Shown: piece after piece, positions 45,328-56,285 of the stretch | How positions within the stretch are numbered: position 1 is the first letter of the stretch | Layout of the letters: every line of letters begins with the position of its first letter | NCBI RefSeq assembly: GCF_000203795.2 | Contig: NW_006281099.1 | Span: 2,669,774-2,733,773 of the forward strand | Source of the DNA: Batrachochytrium dendrobatidis JAM81 | Lineage: Eukaryota; Chytridiomycota; Chytridiomycetes; Rhizophydiales | Length of the DNA: 64,000 bases | Direction: 5' to 3' | Translations under genes and position numbers: made by a program | Notes under the pieces: model-generated | Database searches by the model: none | What the model saw: the letters and a program-made list of their open reading frames with translations, nothing else | Told to the model about the DNA's origin: nothing

Positions 45328-48300
45328 TCATCTGGTGTCCGCCCATCTGGCTTGGATCACTTCGGCTATATATTGGAAGGTGGAGAATGCACCTTGTTGT
45401 TGCGTCATATGAACACGCAGTAAATTACTGCGCTCAGCATCTCCAGTCTCAACCAGAATCTCTATTTTAAACTTGACTGCCTTTCCACTAATGGCAGGAG
45501 AAGTGGGAGCATCAATCCAAATAGACTTTACGCTGGCTGCACCAGTCGACTGTTGGAGAATCGAATCGTCTTCCTTGTCCGCGCTAGTGGTTGTAGCAGC
45601 TCCCGATGGGGTACTTAAAATTGTGTTTGGGTCGTACTTGCATTTAATTAGTCCATCCTTACGAATTTGAAACTTGACATCCAGTGACTAGAAGACACGA
45701 AAATTGAATGTTGGCAATATGATAAAAACTTTCAACAAATGATTATAATTTAAATCGTATCATTGCATTTACATGTAATAGAGTCATCAGCACATTGCTA
45801 GTCTCATCTCTCGATAGTGACGAATCAAATGAAAAGGACTCTGGCTTGAAATTAAACAAATGTGTGAACCAGCTTTGTTTTGGAGTTTGTGAAATTACTG
45901 GAGTCTGTGGTGCATCAAATACTGTATATTCACATTCAATACAAGATTACAATCGTTGTGTTAAAAGCTCAGATATGAAATCATCAGCAACCGTCACTTA
46001 CCTTTACGATGGAATTTGGGAGTTCCGAGTCCGATTGCGGCGAATGCATTTACCAATGCCGCACTGCGAGGTCCTTCCGTAGTAGATGGAGACGCTACAC
46101 TGGCTGTAGAAGCTCCTGCAACAGTATCAGAAACGTCTTTAGATCTTGGAATGCTAATTGTCAACGAATTTTTCTTTAGTGTAGCAATCGCGGTAGCAGA
46201 TGATTGAGCGCGTCTTCGCCCAGCTATTGCCTGATCCGTGTCAACACTCTTGACACTTTCGGACGAGTCCTGATTGTATGTATAATGCTTTTCTTTTTGA
46301 TTATCATTTGTACCTGTATCACACTGGGGCCTATTTATACGATATATCGTTTAAACGCCAAAATAGCATGAGTGTAAACTCGATTAAAATCTACTTCAAA
46401 TGACAAAATACTAATATATCGTACATAATTGCCATAGCCAGCGGTGAATTAATTCGCACATTTGCTGTAATAATACGACTATTTAATTTAATAATAAGCA
46501 GTTAGATTGTGAGATTGATACCAATTCAAATCAAATAGGTTTTCAAACTACCTCTGTCGTGTGCTCATCTCGCTGACAGCGCGGCGAGTAGTTCCAGGAG
46601 ATCCAATGGCAGGTATGATTGGTGATGATGATTTTGCTTCGTCGGTACCAACTAATAACACATGATTAATTATTATTAATACTGCACTCTTATTGACAAA
46701 AATGCAAAACACAATCTAAACTACCGAGTTTTGGCATACCGTCGATCGGTATCTCGGCTTGTTTAGTGGCAATTCGTTTTTCCTCTTTGAATTCAGACAC
46801 CTCATTGTGATGTTTTGAATCAATGCTTTGCGCACTGGAATAAGATTCTGTTCGGCGACGTGGTCCGCCTTCTACATCGTACATTGCATGCTTTTCAGCA
46901 TCGTAATGCTCAAAAATCTCCCATTTTCTAGCACGCAGTAAGTTGTAATAGACCTTTTGCGTATTTGTTCTAATTGTTAATGGAAATGTAGTATAAGTTG
47001 ATGTAAATGCAATAAAACCTATATGGTTAAACATAAACATTCTCTAACCAAATCCAACCCACTCTTTTTCGCGCAGGGCAGAATATAACTCTTCTCTGTT
47101 GGTCCATCCAAGGAGCGATAAAGATTCAATAATATCCATTTCCAAATTTGGTCCAAGTGGTTCCGACAGCTATTCAAATAACAGGTGCACTACTAAGTAT
47201 ACATTTGATTTAAGCTATCAATATGGCTGTTTAAAACATAGCTACACCTACAGATGCAGTTTCCAATGGAGAAGGGTAATGACTGTCATTTTTTATCGGA
47301 CGAGATTGAAACCACGGATGCTGAATGACATCCTTCATCTAATGCATAGCGTGAATTTCAGAGTAAATTAGAAAATAAGCTTGAGTGTGTAATCAACAAG
47401 GATTTGATATCTCAATTTGTATGTTGAAACCTACTGAAATTCGCTTTGCTGGATCAACAACAAGCATTCGTTTGATAAGATCGCGTGCCTCTGGACCAAC
47501 ATGATCGGGAATGAAAAACAGTCCAGTCTTGACCTGAAATTACAATCTAAACTGTAAATATATATTCATGAAAGCAATGGCTTTTGATAACACTATCAAT
47601 CTACCTTGTTCAATAATCGACGGATATTTTCATCGTCAAATGGAAGATTTCCTGTGATAAGAGCATACAAAATTATACCGCAGCTCCATATATCAGACGC
47701 AGCACCATCATATCGAATTCCCTATAGAAACCAAAATATCAGTGTAAAATGTATATAAATATTGTGTTAAATCATTACTGAAATTGATTTACTTTGATAA
47801 TTTCTGGACTGGCGTAATGGGGAGATCCACAACTGGTTTCCAACATTTTACTTGGAACTTGCATATTGGCCATACCAAAATCTGCAACTTTGACATTGCG
47901 GTTCTTGTCTAACAGCAAGTTCTAAATTTTGAAGTGCAATAGTTGTTAGTTTCTAGTTTAAACTAAATGGCAAGCATATCGGCAATCACTTGCCTCTGGC
48001 TTTAAATCACGATGACTATATTACAAATTTTAACAAATTAGCAATGTCGTATTATATCCCAAAAACCCACGTGCTAAATTACATGAGAAATAAAGCAACG
48101 CACACAATCACATTACCAAATTAGGTGCTGATGGCAGTACTCAACGCCCATGATGATTTGTTGAAAAAACGAAACCGCCTCGGCATCATTTAGCCGACCT
48201 TTTTTTACCAAGTAATCAAACAACTCTCCGCCCTCGACGTGCTCCAAAACCAAAAATCTACCATTTTAATTCAAGTTTCGGCAATTGAGCATTCTTGGCT

Positions 48301-49080
48301 GATATACACTTGATGTTGAAAACCATAATCAAGTAAACAACCGCAAGTATCCACTTACAGCTCTTTGCTGGTCTCGTAAACATCCAAAAGCTGTAAAACA
48401 TTTGGATGTCGAATCAACTTCATGATTGTGATTTCACGCTCCAGTTTGCGATTCATATCGTCCTTTTTGACACACTTTTCATTTGGATCCAATATCTCTT
48501 TTGAAATGATTTTTATGGCCACTCGCTGGTTTGTCTCAATGTGTAATCCAAGTTTAACTCGGCCTATAGAAACAACACACTTAAATTAGCATATGAAAAG
48601 TTTTACAGAATTGATTTAAAACAACAAGTTTTGGATCAAATTTGACAGGATTACGTGAGTATCTGTGGTGGAAAATAATACAAGTAGCTATGTGGCATCC
48701 TTTTAAAAAATATCTTGGATAAATTACACGACTTGTATTCATTGCATTCCAAAAATAAAGCAATTGGAGACTATCATTCTCACGTTAAAATGAAATGGAT
48801 TATGCCATGTATGATTGGAAATTGATACTGACAAGCAAATAATACCTGTACTTCCTACGCCAAGTGTTTTTCCTAGTACATATGGACCTATACGCTGACT
48901 TTCTGACGGATGGCGTGGAGTTTGAGGACTTCCTGGTGTGCCAGATACTCTAGACTGTGCAGAACCTGACCGAGCGTGTATGTCTACCTGACGATGGGCA
49001 ACAGTCTGTCCTGTTGATGGTGGTTGTTGACAAGTCTGCTGGACAGCTGTATGTATCGATTGAGGTTCTTTTGCTTTCAT
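45328..49080 (-). CDS. BRSK/SAD-like protein kinase (AMPK-related) with UBA-like and KA1 domains
   Basis: This is an AMPK-family Ser/Thr kinase, nearest to BRSK/SAD and the fungal Gin4/Hsl1/Cdr2 group that controls polarity and morphogenesis. The ATG at 49078-49080 opens a Ser/Pro/Gln-rich tail, then [16 protein letters not shown] (P-loop), VAIKIISKE (catalytic Lys), ICHRDLKPENLLLD (catalytic loop), VADFGMAN (DFG), [15 protein letters not shown] (activation loop with the LKB1-type Thr) and [15 protein letters not shown]-like segment follows ([35 protein letters not shown]). A basic, Ser-rich linker leads to a KA1-type C-terminus ([30 protein letters not shown]). About 14 exons were traced. 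The catalytic HRDLKPE loop sits on a 22-bp micro-exon (47994-48015) followed by a GC-AG intron. Confidence 0.88.
47922..47993 (-). other. GC-AG intron after a 22-bp micro-exon (kinase gene)
   Basis: The micro-exon 47994-48015 ends AAGCCAGAG and the intron begins GCAAGT (47993 downward). The acceptor TTTAG precedes AACTTGCTG at 47921. The join gives HRDLKPENLLLD exactly, so the GC donor is required. Confidence 0.85.
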
Positions 49081-49966
49081 TTTACACTACTTTTCAAGTT
49101 TAAAAATAAAATAGCTGTATGATATTTCAATATTGTAATGTAAACTGCCCAATGTATTTACTATCCACGACGCGAACAATCACTGAAAGTTTAAATCTGA
49201 AATGGCAAGTTGTCCTCATAAGTATTCTTATTGTTGAACTTTTTGGAAGTTGACAATAAACGGTGATTGCATGTCAAACATTGTGCTGGATTGAATGAAA
49301 ACACAATCCATTTAAACATCCATTTGAATGATACACTTGATAATCTTTTTGAATAATGCTTTCATTCGCCAATAAACCTTTCATAGCTACTAATTCCAAC
49401 TATTGTTTTGCTTTTAAACCCAACCGTAATTGATGTCTAAAAACGAGTCAATTTCAAAGAATATGAATTGGGTTGGTGAAATAAAATTACTGTTTAGAGT
49501 CGGATGATATAAACTGAATATGGTCAACTGAGCGCTTAAATAGATAATACTACATTTGGAATAACTATTGTAGATTGAATAAAAATAAACAATTCATTCT
49601 GCCGCTCTCCCACAACACTGTACTACAACACTGCATTATGCACGAGTCTAGGCTCTATGCGAAGCCTTTCGTGTCATTTTTGATGGCGACGCGAACATGC
49701 AATCCACAATACAAATCTGCCTTTTCCAAAAATGTGGTTGAATCAATCAAATGCATGACACTAGTGATGATTGCTGACAATTTTCACTTGTACCTCCATT
49801 CTTATCCTCATTATCTTCAGTTGTAATCTTTTCAAATTTATTATGTGCTGCCTGTTCAATAAAAGAAATATTCCGCACAACCAAATGGTTCCTAGGCTTA
49901 GCTAATGTCAAAAGTATAGGGAATTTTGTAACAAATCATTGTGCAATGCCACTTGTAATGGAGTCG
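49081..49966. other. Intergenic region, nothing recognised
   Basis: This 886-bp AT-rich stretch lies between the kinase start and the HMG-box gene's stop. An 83-codon plus-strand frame at 49575-49826 has no motif and is not supported. No MITE terminus was found here. Confidence 0.4.
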
Positions 49967-52072
49967 TCAAAACTCGGCGAGTCCTTGATCCGAAATATTA
50001 GCCAGCAAGGTATTGTCAAACCCCATGTCCCAACCACCAGACATGCCGTTATTAGTGGACCATACATCAGGGTATGAATTCTGTGGGTTTATGGTTCCAC
50101 ATGTCATCATTTGAGGATTTACCATGACAAACTCTTGGAAATGAGAGGCGTCACTATCATTAGGATTTTGCAGAGTGTTGGGATACAGAGATGTCATGTT
50201 GATGTTTAAATGGATGGGAAAAGTTTGAAAATTGGTCTGCGGGTCCATCAACTGCTGGAAATGAACACCAGAGGGATTCTGCTTCATCATTGGGGAAGTA
50301 GTAGATAAAGCATGTGTAGTAAGTGAATTGCTCCACTGGGGCGGGGTGGTGGGGGAATAATTGGCTGCATTGTGAGATCCAGCCAGGGAATGGCTCACTG
50401 TAGACGCAGATGTATATACTGGTGAAACTCCGACATCTCTATTAGCAGCCGAGGCGGTATTCAATCGAGCCAGATGGTTGGTAGCCTCATGAAGTTTCTT
50501 TATGGGTGCTGCCGTCATCTTGAACTGTGCATTCCCTCGGGACATTGGGTTTTTTGATATACCCGTTTTTTTTGATACATTGGATAGATGCTTTTGCGGC
50601 TTTCTTGGAGTATATTTGTAGTCTGGGTATTCGATAGCATGAGCGCGTTTGACTTCTGCAGCCAGAGCAGCATACTTGGCTTTGACTTCGTCAGGCTCGT
50701 TTCTCCATCTTTCTCCAACAATTTTTGATACGGTATTGTTGTTTACCTTTTCATGCTCGGCAAACTCTTTCCTGACAATAGACTGCATTTCTGCGCGGTA
50801 CAGCAAGAATGAGTTGGCAGGACGAGGAGTGTGAGTCGAATTTCCTTTTCCATTACCAGAAGACTTGGTTAATCGTGAACGAACTGGAGTAGTATTTGGC
50901 CCAGCAGCTAGAGCCGCAATGCTATGACTGATTTCGGTTATAGTGGCGGTGGAAGGAGATACCAATAATGGTTGGGGAGCAGTATAGAGACCTACAGTAC
51001 CAGTCTTGAACGGTGTTGGGAAATGGTTTCTGGAAATAGAACTGTCTTTTGACAAAACCGTATGAGCGGGAGCCATATTATCATATACAGCAGCAGAACC
51101 AAGCAGTCCATCTGTGGGGATACCATCTATGGACTTTGAAAACTCCGTGTTATGAAGAAGCGAATGAACGTGATTCTCATTGATATCTATAGCATGGCAC
51201 TTGATACCACTGCAATGGGCAGGACTTTCATTAGTAATATTGGTGTACATGGGCTGGTATTTTAGTGTTTGAGATGGGTTGGCGTGCAAACTGGAAGTCC
51301 TGTTGTGACTCTGCAGCACCTGCATGAACTCGCCCAACTGCGTTTGTCCATTCTGAAGCAGCTGCAGCTTCATGTAATCCATTTTTGGTGATTGGTCGGG
51401 ATTTGATGGCATCAGAAAGCTAGACGATTGCTCTTGTAGAGGAGGAGGAGATGCATTCATACGTGCAGATTGAAACTGCAAATCAGCCTGTTTGGATGGC
51501 TGTAGTTCATCACATTGCAAGTTTGGAGATAAGCGCTGTAGAATTTGCTTTGGGGACGCTATGGACAAGACTAGATTGTCGGATAGATTATTTTTGATCG
51601 CTGCGAGAGGGGTTAGGCAGCCAGATGAATTTATATACCTGTTTGGGGTGGATTGAGTGGCATACGTTTGCGTTTTGGGAAGCAGTTGGGTATGCATGGC
51701 TGGTGAATAGTGGCTTTGGACAGATTGAGGCAACGGGCCACTGCTACAGGGTACAGTGTTGCTGTCACCATAGACACTCATATGGGTGTTTGCAAATGGT
51801 TGAGTAGGCATCCCCCCGTTATAAAGTGGTTCTCCACGCGACTGCGCGTTAGTTTGCATCCTAGGTGCATTCGACTTCAAGTCGAACTGTTGAAATTCCA
51901 TACTATTCAATACGTGCCTATCATTCGAAACTTGGAGTGTATTGCTAGAATAATGTTGAGCCGGCGATTGACGGCCCTGAAACTGGTACGACTGCAGTGG
52001 ATGGTCCCTAGAGTTGGTATGTGTCAGTATTGTTTTGTCAACTGACATAAACACGTTTTGAGTTGTTTTCAT
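49967..52072 (-). CDS. HMG-box transcription factor (MATA_HMG/Ste11-like)
   Basis: This intronless gene encodes about 701 residues from the ATG at 52070-52072; an upstream exon is possible because a good acceptor (TTTAG) lies just before. One HMG box is near the middle: RPANSFLLYRAEMQSIVRKE, then NNTVSKIVGERWRNEPDEVK and KYAALAAEVKRAHAIEYPDY, ending YKYTPRKPQK. RPxNSFxLYR and the YPDYKYxPRK end are typical of sequence-specific (SOX/MATA) boxes, as in fungal mating-type and Ste11/Ror1 regulators, rather than of abundant HMGB proteins. The flanks are long, Gln/Asn/Ser/Pro-rich and low in complexity. It probably acts in the nucleus binding bent A/T-rich DNA. A role in sexual development is inference from the box type. 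Confidence 0.87.
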   Translation of the reverse strand: MKTTQNVFMSVDKTILTHTNSRDHPLQSYQFQGRQSPAQHYSSNTLQVSNDRHVLNSMEFQQFDLKSNAPRMQTNAQSRGEPLYNGGMPTQPFANTHMSVYGDSNTVPCSSGPLPQSVQSHYSPAMHTQLLPKTQTYATQSTPNRYINSSGCLTPLAAIKNNLSDNLVLSIASPKQILQRLSPNLQCDELQPSKQADLQFQSARMNASPPPLQEQSSSFLMPSNPDQSPKMDYMKLQLLQNGQTQLGEFMQVLQSHNRTSSLHANPSQTLKYQPMYTNITNESPAHCSGIKCHAIDINENHVHSLLHNTEFSKSIDGIPTDGLLGSAAVYDNMAPAHTVLSKDSSISRNHFPTPFKTGTVGLYTAPQPLLVSPSTATITEISHSIAALAAGPNTTPVRSRLTKSSGNGKGNSTHTPRPANSFLLYRAEMQSIVRKEFAEHEKVNNNTVSKIVGERWRNEPDEVKAKYAALAAEVKRAHAIEYPDYKYTPRKPQKHLSNVSKKTGISKNPMSRGNAQFKMTAAPIKKLHEATNHLARLNTASAANRDVGVSPVYTSASTVSHSLAGSHNAANYSPTTPPQWSNSLTTHALSTTSPMMKQNPSGVHFQQLMDPQTNFQTFPIHLNINMTSLYPNTLQNPNDSDASHFQEFVMVNPQMMTCGTINPQNSYPDVWSTNNGMSGGWDMGFDNTLLANISDQGLAEF

Positions 52073-52983
52073 TTCCAAAAAGGTCAAGTCTAAACAAGCA
52101 ACACCAAAAATAAATGATAGAGCAATGAGATATAAGATTCAATTTAGACAATTGCCAAATGACAATAGTAAGTATATTACTTGATTGAACTTACATCGCG
52201 AACAAAATTGTATTCAAGACTAGTTCTTGGTTTATTAGCGCAATAAAATCAAATCTACTTGTTGGTAAAACTATTTCAAGCAAAGTTTACAAGGCGAGAT
52301 AAAGTGTCAAGATAAAGGTTGAGATGCGTAAAACAATGAAATGGCCATTTAAATAACTTGCGACTTTTGGATATCCACACCACAACACAACGCGTCTTTG
52401 GAAAAAGAATTGTAGAATGTGCCTCCTATCACAAGGGTGGATGTTTTGACTAATCGGCAAGCACTAACAACCCCACGATTTCAGACTACGTTTATCTATA
52501 AGCATGATCTTGGTGTGTAGATAGTACTTTTTCAGTACCGTCTCCAACTCTTAAACTTTTATACCCTTGAAAAGGCTTGCCAAAGTGAGAATGGAAAGCA
52601 TGTGTTTGTAAGTTTTGCAAGCCATTTTAAATTCAGCCGCATTTTTATTAGATTGTTTTGAATAATTCAACAAACTTCAATTAGAAATCAAGACAATATC
52701 AGTATATTTTAAAACACCAAGTCTATTGAAAATTTAAGTACACGAAACTCTTGTATACATTTTATTTCATAATAGGATTTGCATCAAACGACACGTTCGT
52801 ACATTTACTAGTTTAGTTAGCAAAAGGCGTCTTAGATTTAAAATTAGTTGAAAATACAAACTGCATCAATCTACAAAAACTTTGAATTACAAATATCTGA
52901 CTTGAAAGGCGTTTAAACAAGTGGCATTGTTAAATATCAATATATGACACCCTCAACCCATTACTCTAATAAATAGATCCTCA
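52073..52983. other. Intergenic region, nothing recognised
   Basis: This 911-bp AT-rich region is upstream of the HMG-box gene and downstream of the next minus-strand gene. It may contain the HMG-gene leader exon. I see no repeat or coding region. Confidence 0.4.
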
Positions 52984-54836
52984 TCATCGTAGCTTTGGAA
53001 GACTGTGGATATGAGCAAGGTCAAGCACTCTTGTTGGCTCTGAATCGGTAGGTTCTGGATTCTGCAAAGAATAGCGCAATAAATACTCTAAACTTGCCAT
53101 AGACAGCTGATCTTCAAAATTAGACGTCGATGCATCACATATAGTACTGTTAGATGAAGACTGACTATCGTTTAAAACATTGTTGCCATATATATTGTTT
53201 AACCGGTTGTTTACACGTCTAGATGACGAAAAATGACTTGGAGTGCCATTTGCTTGTCTTGAGCTGTCCAGATGGGATGGATACGGTGTACGTTTTTGAT
53301 TATTATGTGGCTGAAGATAGTTGGGGCCAAGATATCTTTGCATTATGGGATCTGATGCTCGCTAATCGTAAATTCAAATATTGGCATGAATAATTGCAAA
53401 ATAAAATAATAGTCAACAGTAAAATGAAGTGATGATCAAATTCACAAACCTCTAAGAGTGAATCTTCCTCAACTAAAGAATTGTACTCGATATGTGGGAC
53501 ACGAAATATTGAAGTCGCGTCGTTTTTGTAGTTACTTTTAGTATTAACTGGTAATGATGGAATGCGCTGCGCATGTGATTCTTGAGATAATAAAGATTGA
53601 TTTCGATGTGTGTTTTCTATTTGAGGTATGGAATGACTCGAGTTTTGTAAAGAACTACCATCACAGCCAATTGCTTGCTGGATTTGGCTTAGAATGGAAT
53701 CGATACCATCTACAGAATCATCAGATGAACCGACTGTGCTTGAGCTATTGAGATTGTTTGAATGCACATTGACCCTTTGTGAATAATCTAGTCCAAGTTT
53801 TGTGTCGAGAATTGACTCATTATCTTTGATCTGTAGTGCTTGCTCGACCTTTTTTAACAAGTCAGTATACAGTTCCGGTGTAAACTCGTCTTGATCAGCA
53901 ATAGCAGCTTGTGGCAACAAAAGCTGCTGCTTTTGCTCAAAAGATACACTTGCAATTAGAGGAATAGGTGATGCTGATGAGGATGATGGCAGGGTTCGAT
54001 CTACATATACTTTGTTTCTACAATCATGGCTTTGCACTTTAGTGGTAAAGGCTTTTGGGGTAGAGCTATTTGATGGTCTTTGAGAAGTGCTGTGATACAA
54101 AGATTGATCAACCATAGACGATATAGATTGCGACAGATTAGGCTGATTAGATTTGCTCGGACAAAAAAGTGGGATATACTGGCCATCTGGCGGACCGAGC
54201 TCATCCAAAACCATTCGAGGTGATGTTGGGAGTATATCAGAGGGAGCATGGATAGACGACATATGAAGAGAAAGTAGTGGATGCTCAAAACTAGTAAGCA
54301 TTGATGAGGATATCTGGGTATTACTTGAGCGAACCAAAGGGTTGATTATCTCCTGCTGGACCGATCGATTACTATTCATATTGCATAATAGAGGATGATC
54401 CTAAAGTTTATATTAGTTTATAAATACCAATTCATCCAAGGCAATGGTTCAAGAATAAAAACTCGAGTGTACTATTGGCATTCACAATATCTGGACCATC
54501 GTACTCGATATATTGCTCAAGACTCCAATGACTTACAATAGAATGCCGACTCGAGTCAGGACAAGAGATATACTCGGAAGTACGTGCAGATGATTGCTGG
54601 ATACTCTTTGGCGGAGCTGTATCGGCAGGCAGGCTTATACTGTGGTTGTTAGTAGACTGGCCATGTCTATGATGCTGAGATTTGTAGTCAGCTAGATGAA
54701 TGGCATATTGCTGCGAGTGTCCGGCAATATGGGGTTCCCTGACAGCAGCAAGCTTTCCTTTAAGAAGCTCTATCTGCTGTGTTAGAAGATCTACTTGGGT
54801 TTGCAGTTTGTCTGAATGTTGCTTATTGCTAATCAT
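52984..54836 (-). CDS. Low-complexity protein with N-terminal leucine-heptad coiled coil
   Basis: I do not recognise this family. Three exons are proposed, from the ATG at 54834-54836 to the stop at 52984. The first part (HSDKLQTQVDLLTQQIELLK) is a short coiled coil with leucines seven apart, similar to a zipper, but no basic DNA-binding region is visible before it. The rest is Ser/Gln/Asn-rich, with small conserved-looking patches such as DEFTPELYTDLLKKVEQALQ, DSILSQIQQAIG and, at the C-terminus, LSMASLEYLLRYSLQ. The junction between the first two exons (donor near 54490, acceptor near 54400) is the least certain, and the locus could be two genes. An acceptor just upstream of the ATG suggests a 5' UTR or coding leader exon. 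Confidence 0.5.
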
Positions 54837-55061
54837 CAGCTATTTGTGTAGTAAAACAGAAATTGGTCAAATCTGCTACAATGGCAAAAGTTGCCAAGAT
54901 GAAGATTGCTACTGGTATTGGCGATGCAGTCATCTTGTTACTGAAACCATATATTCTCAGCCTGCAGTTTACTCACACTTGAAACTCCATTGACTTTATA
55001 TTAAAACTCACTCATGTCGTTTATTAGAGATCCGCATCAGTATGGCACATACCAACACGAT

Positions 55062-56285
55062 TCAAAGAGATCTCAGACTGCGTGAATGAGCATCGATTTC
55101 TTTACTTGAGATATCCCATAATGTATCTTGAAGTCGTATAGAGCTTTTTTTCCAAACAATCTTTTCATTACTGGCTGGATTGTGAGTTACTGGCAAGCCC
55201 AACTTGATTTTAAGCAGAGTATGATTGTCTAGTTTAAAGTCGGTCATTATTCATATCAATTTATTCATCATGACATACACCGCTGAGCATATTTGAATCA
55301 TAGAACCTACTTTTTTCATAGCATGTCTTGTAGTTTTCCATTAATTCTGAAAGTGACTTTAACCTTTAATGTTAGTGCTTGACTCGTTTCTCATGTAAAC
55401 ACGACTGCAAATTAAAAACAATAAGCTAATTCAAAAAAACCAATGACTTACAGTATAAGTAAGGCTTTTGTTCATCAGATCCGACTTTTTCGACAAACCG
55501 ATTGCACCCCACTTTCCACCAAGCTTTATAATAAGCACAATATGTCTATAAATCTCCCCGTTGCACTCTGACTTGAAGCTAACAGCTAAATTTAAACTGT
55601 TAGTACTTTGATTCTTTAAATACTACTATACTTTGCTAGTTTTAGATCGAGGCTTAATAATGATTTACGCAACTCATTCTTAGCAGATCATCAAACTTCA
55701 TAGTTAGGTAGATCCCCAGTATTGTTGCCTCGAGGCACTTGATTGGAAGAGCTTGCTGAACCATTTTTTGTGCCAGTTTTAATAGATTTCGCACAGATGA
55801 TGATTTTTTCACGACAAAAAACGGCTCACCCAAGTAATTGTATGACAGAGTCTGAATATACTCCTCTAAAACAAGCACATTAATATCATCTTATAAATGA
55901 TAAGGAATCGGCAGCAATATATAATGAATATTTACAACTTACGTATTGAATGAATGTGCGATAGTATTGGTAAATCGAGAGATAGATTTGGTTCACGAGG
56001 AATAGGAAACAGCCCAATTAGATCTGGATTATTTTGAAGAAACTGGATGATCTCGGTGGGATTTGAAAAAATAGCATTCTGCATGGCTGATATGCTTCTA
56101 GGAGTTGTCAATGGTGCGCAACTATGCGAGGATGCATCTAGTTCAATTTTTGAAAATTCCAATGGCCGTTTTGAGATGAGATTATAGCAATGGATTGAAG
56201 GAATAAATTGGGACGACTGTTGTAAAACTAAATATGTTGATTTATATATGTCGTTTAGAATCTCATCTGTAAGCAATGTGTCCAT
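55062..56285 (-). CDS. VASH: Vasohibin-family tubulin tyrosine carboxypeptidase
   Basis: Vasohibins are transglutaminase-like cysteine proteases that remove the C-terminal tyrosine of alpha-tubulin, in animals with the partner SVBP. The ATG at 56283-56285 opens MDTLLTDEILNDIYKS. The core begins PIPREPNLSLDLPILSHIHS, then YIQTLSYNYLGEPFFVVKKS, LAQKMVQQALPIKCLEATIL (catalytic Cys), GEIYRHIVLIIKLGGKWGAI (catalytic His) and GLSKKSDLMNKSL (triad Ser). Next come SLSELMENYKTCY and, in the last exon, LLKIKLGLPVTHNPASNEKI with VWKKSSIRLQD, ending at 55062. All three catalytic positions match. The N-terminal extension is Ser-rich and not conserved. At about 320 residues it is close to animal vasohibins. 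About five exons were traced, and some joins were not individually verified. Confidence 0.9.

Noticed and set aside
49967..52072. Mating-type (sex) locus
   Set aside because: Only the HMG-box gene is present; the usual neighbours (triose-phosphate transporter, RNA helicase, glutathione oxidoreductase) are missing, so a locus call is not supported.
54837..55061. Basic region of a bZIP factor upstream of the heptad leucines at 54836
   Set aside because: No in-frame exon with the Asn-x7-Arg pattern could be joined in phase, and the DNA just upstream is the 3' end of vasohibin.
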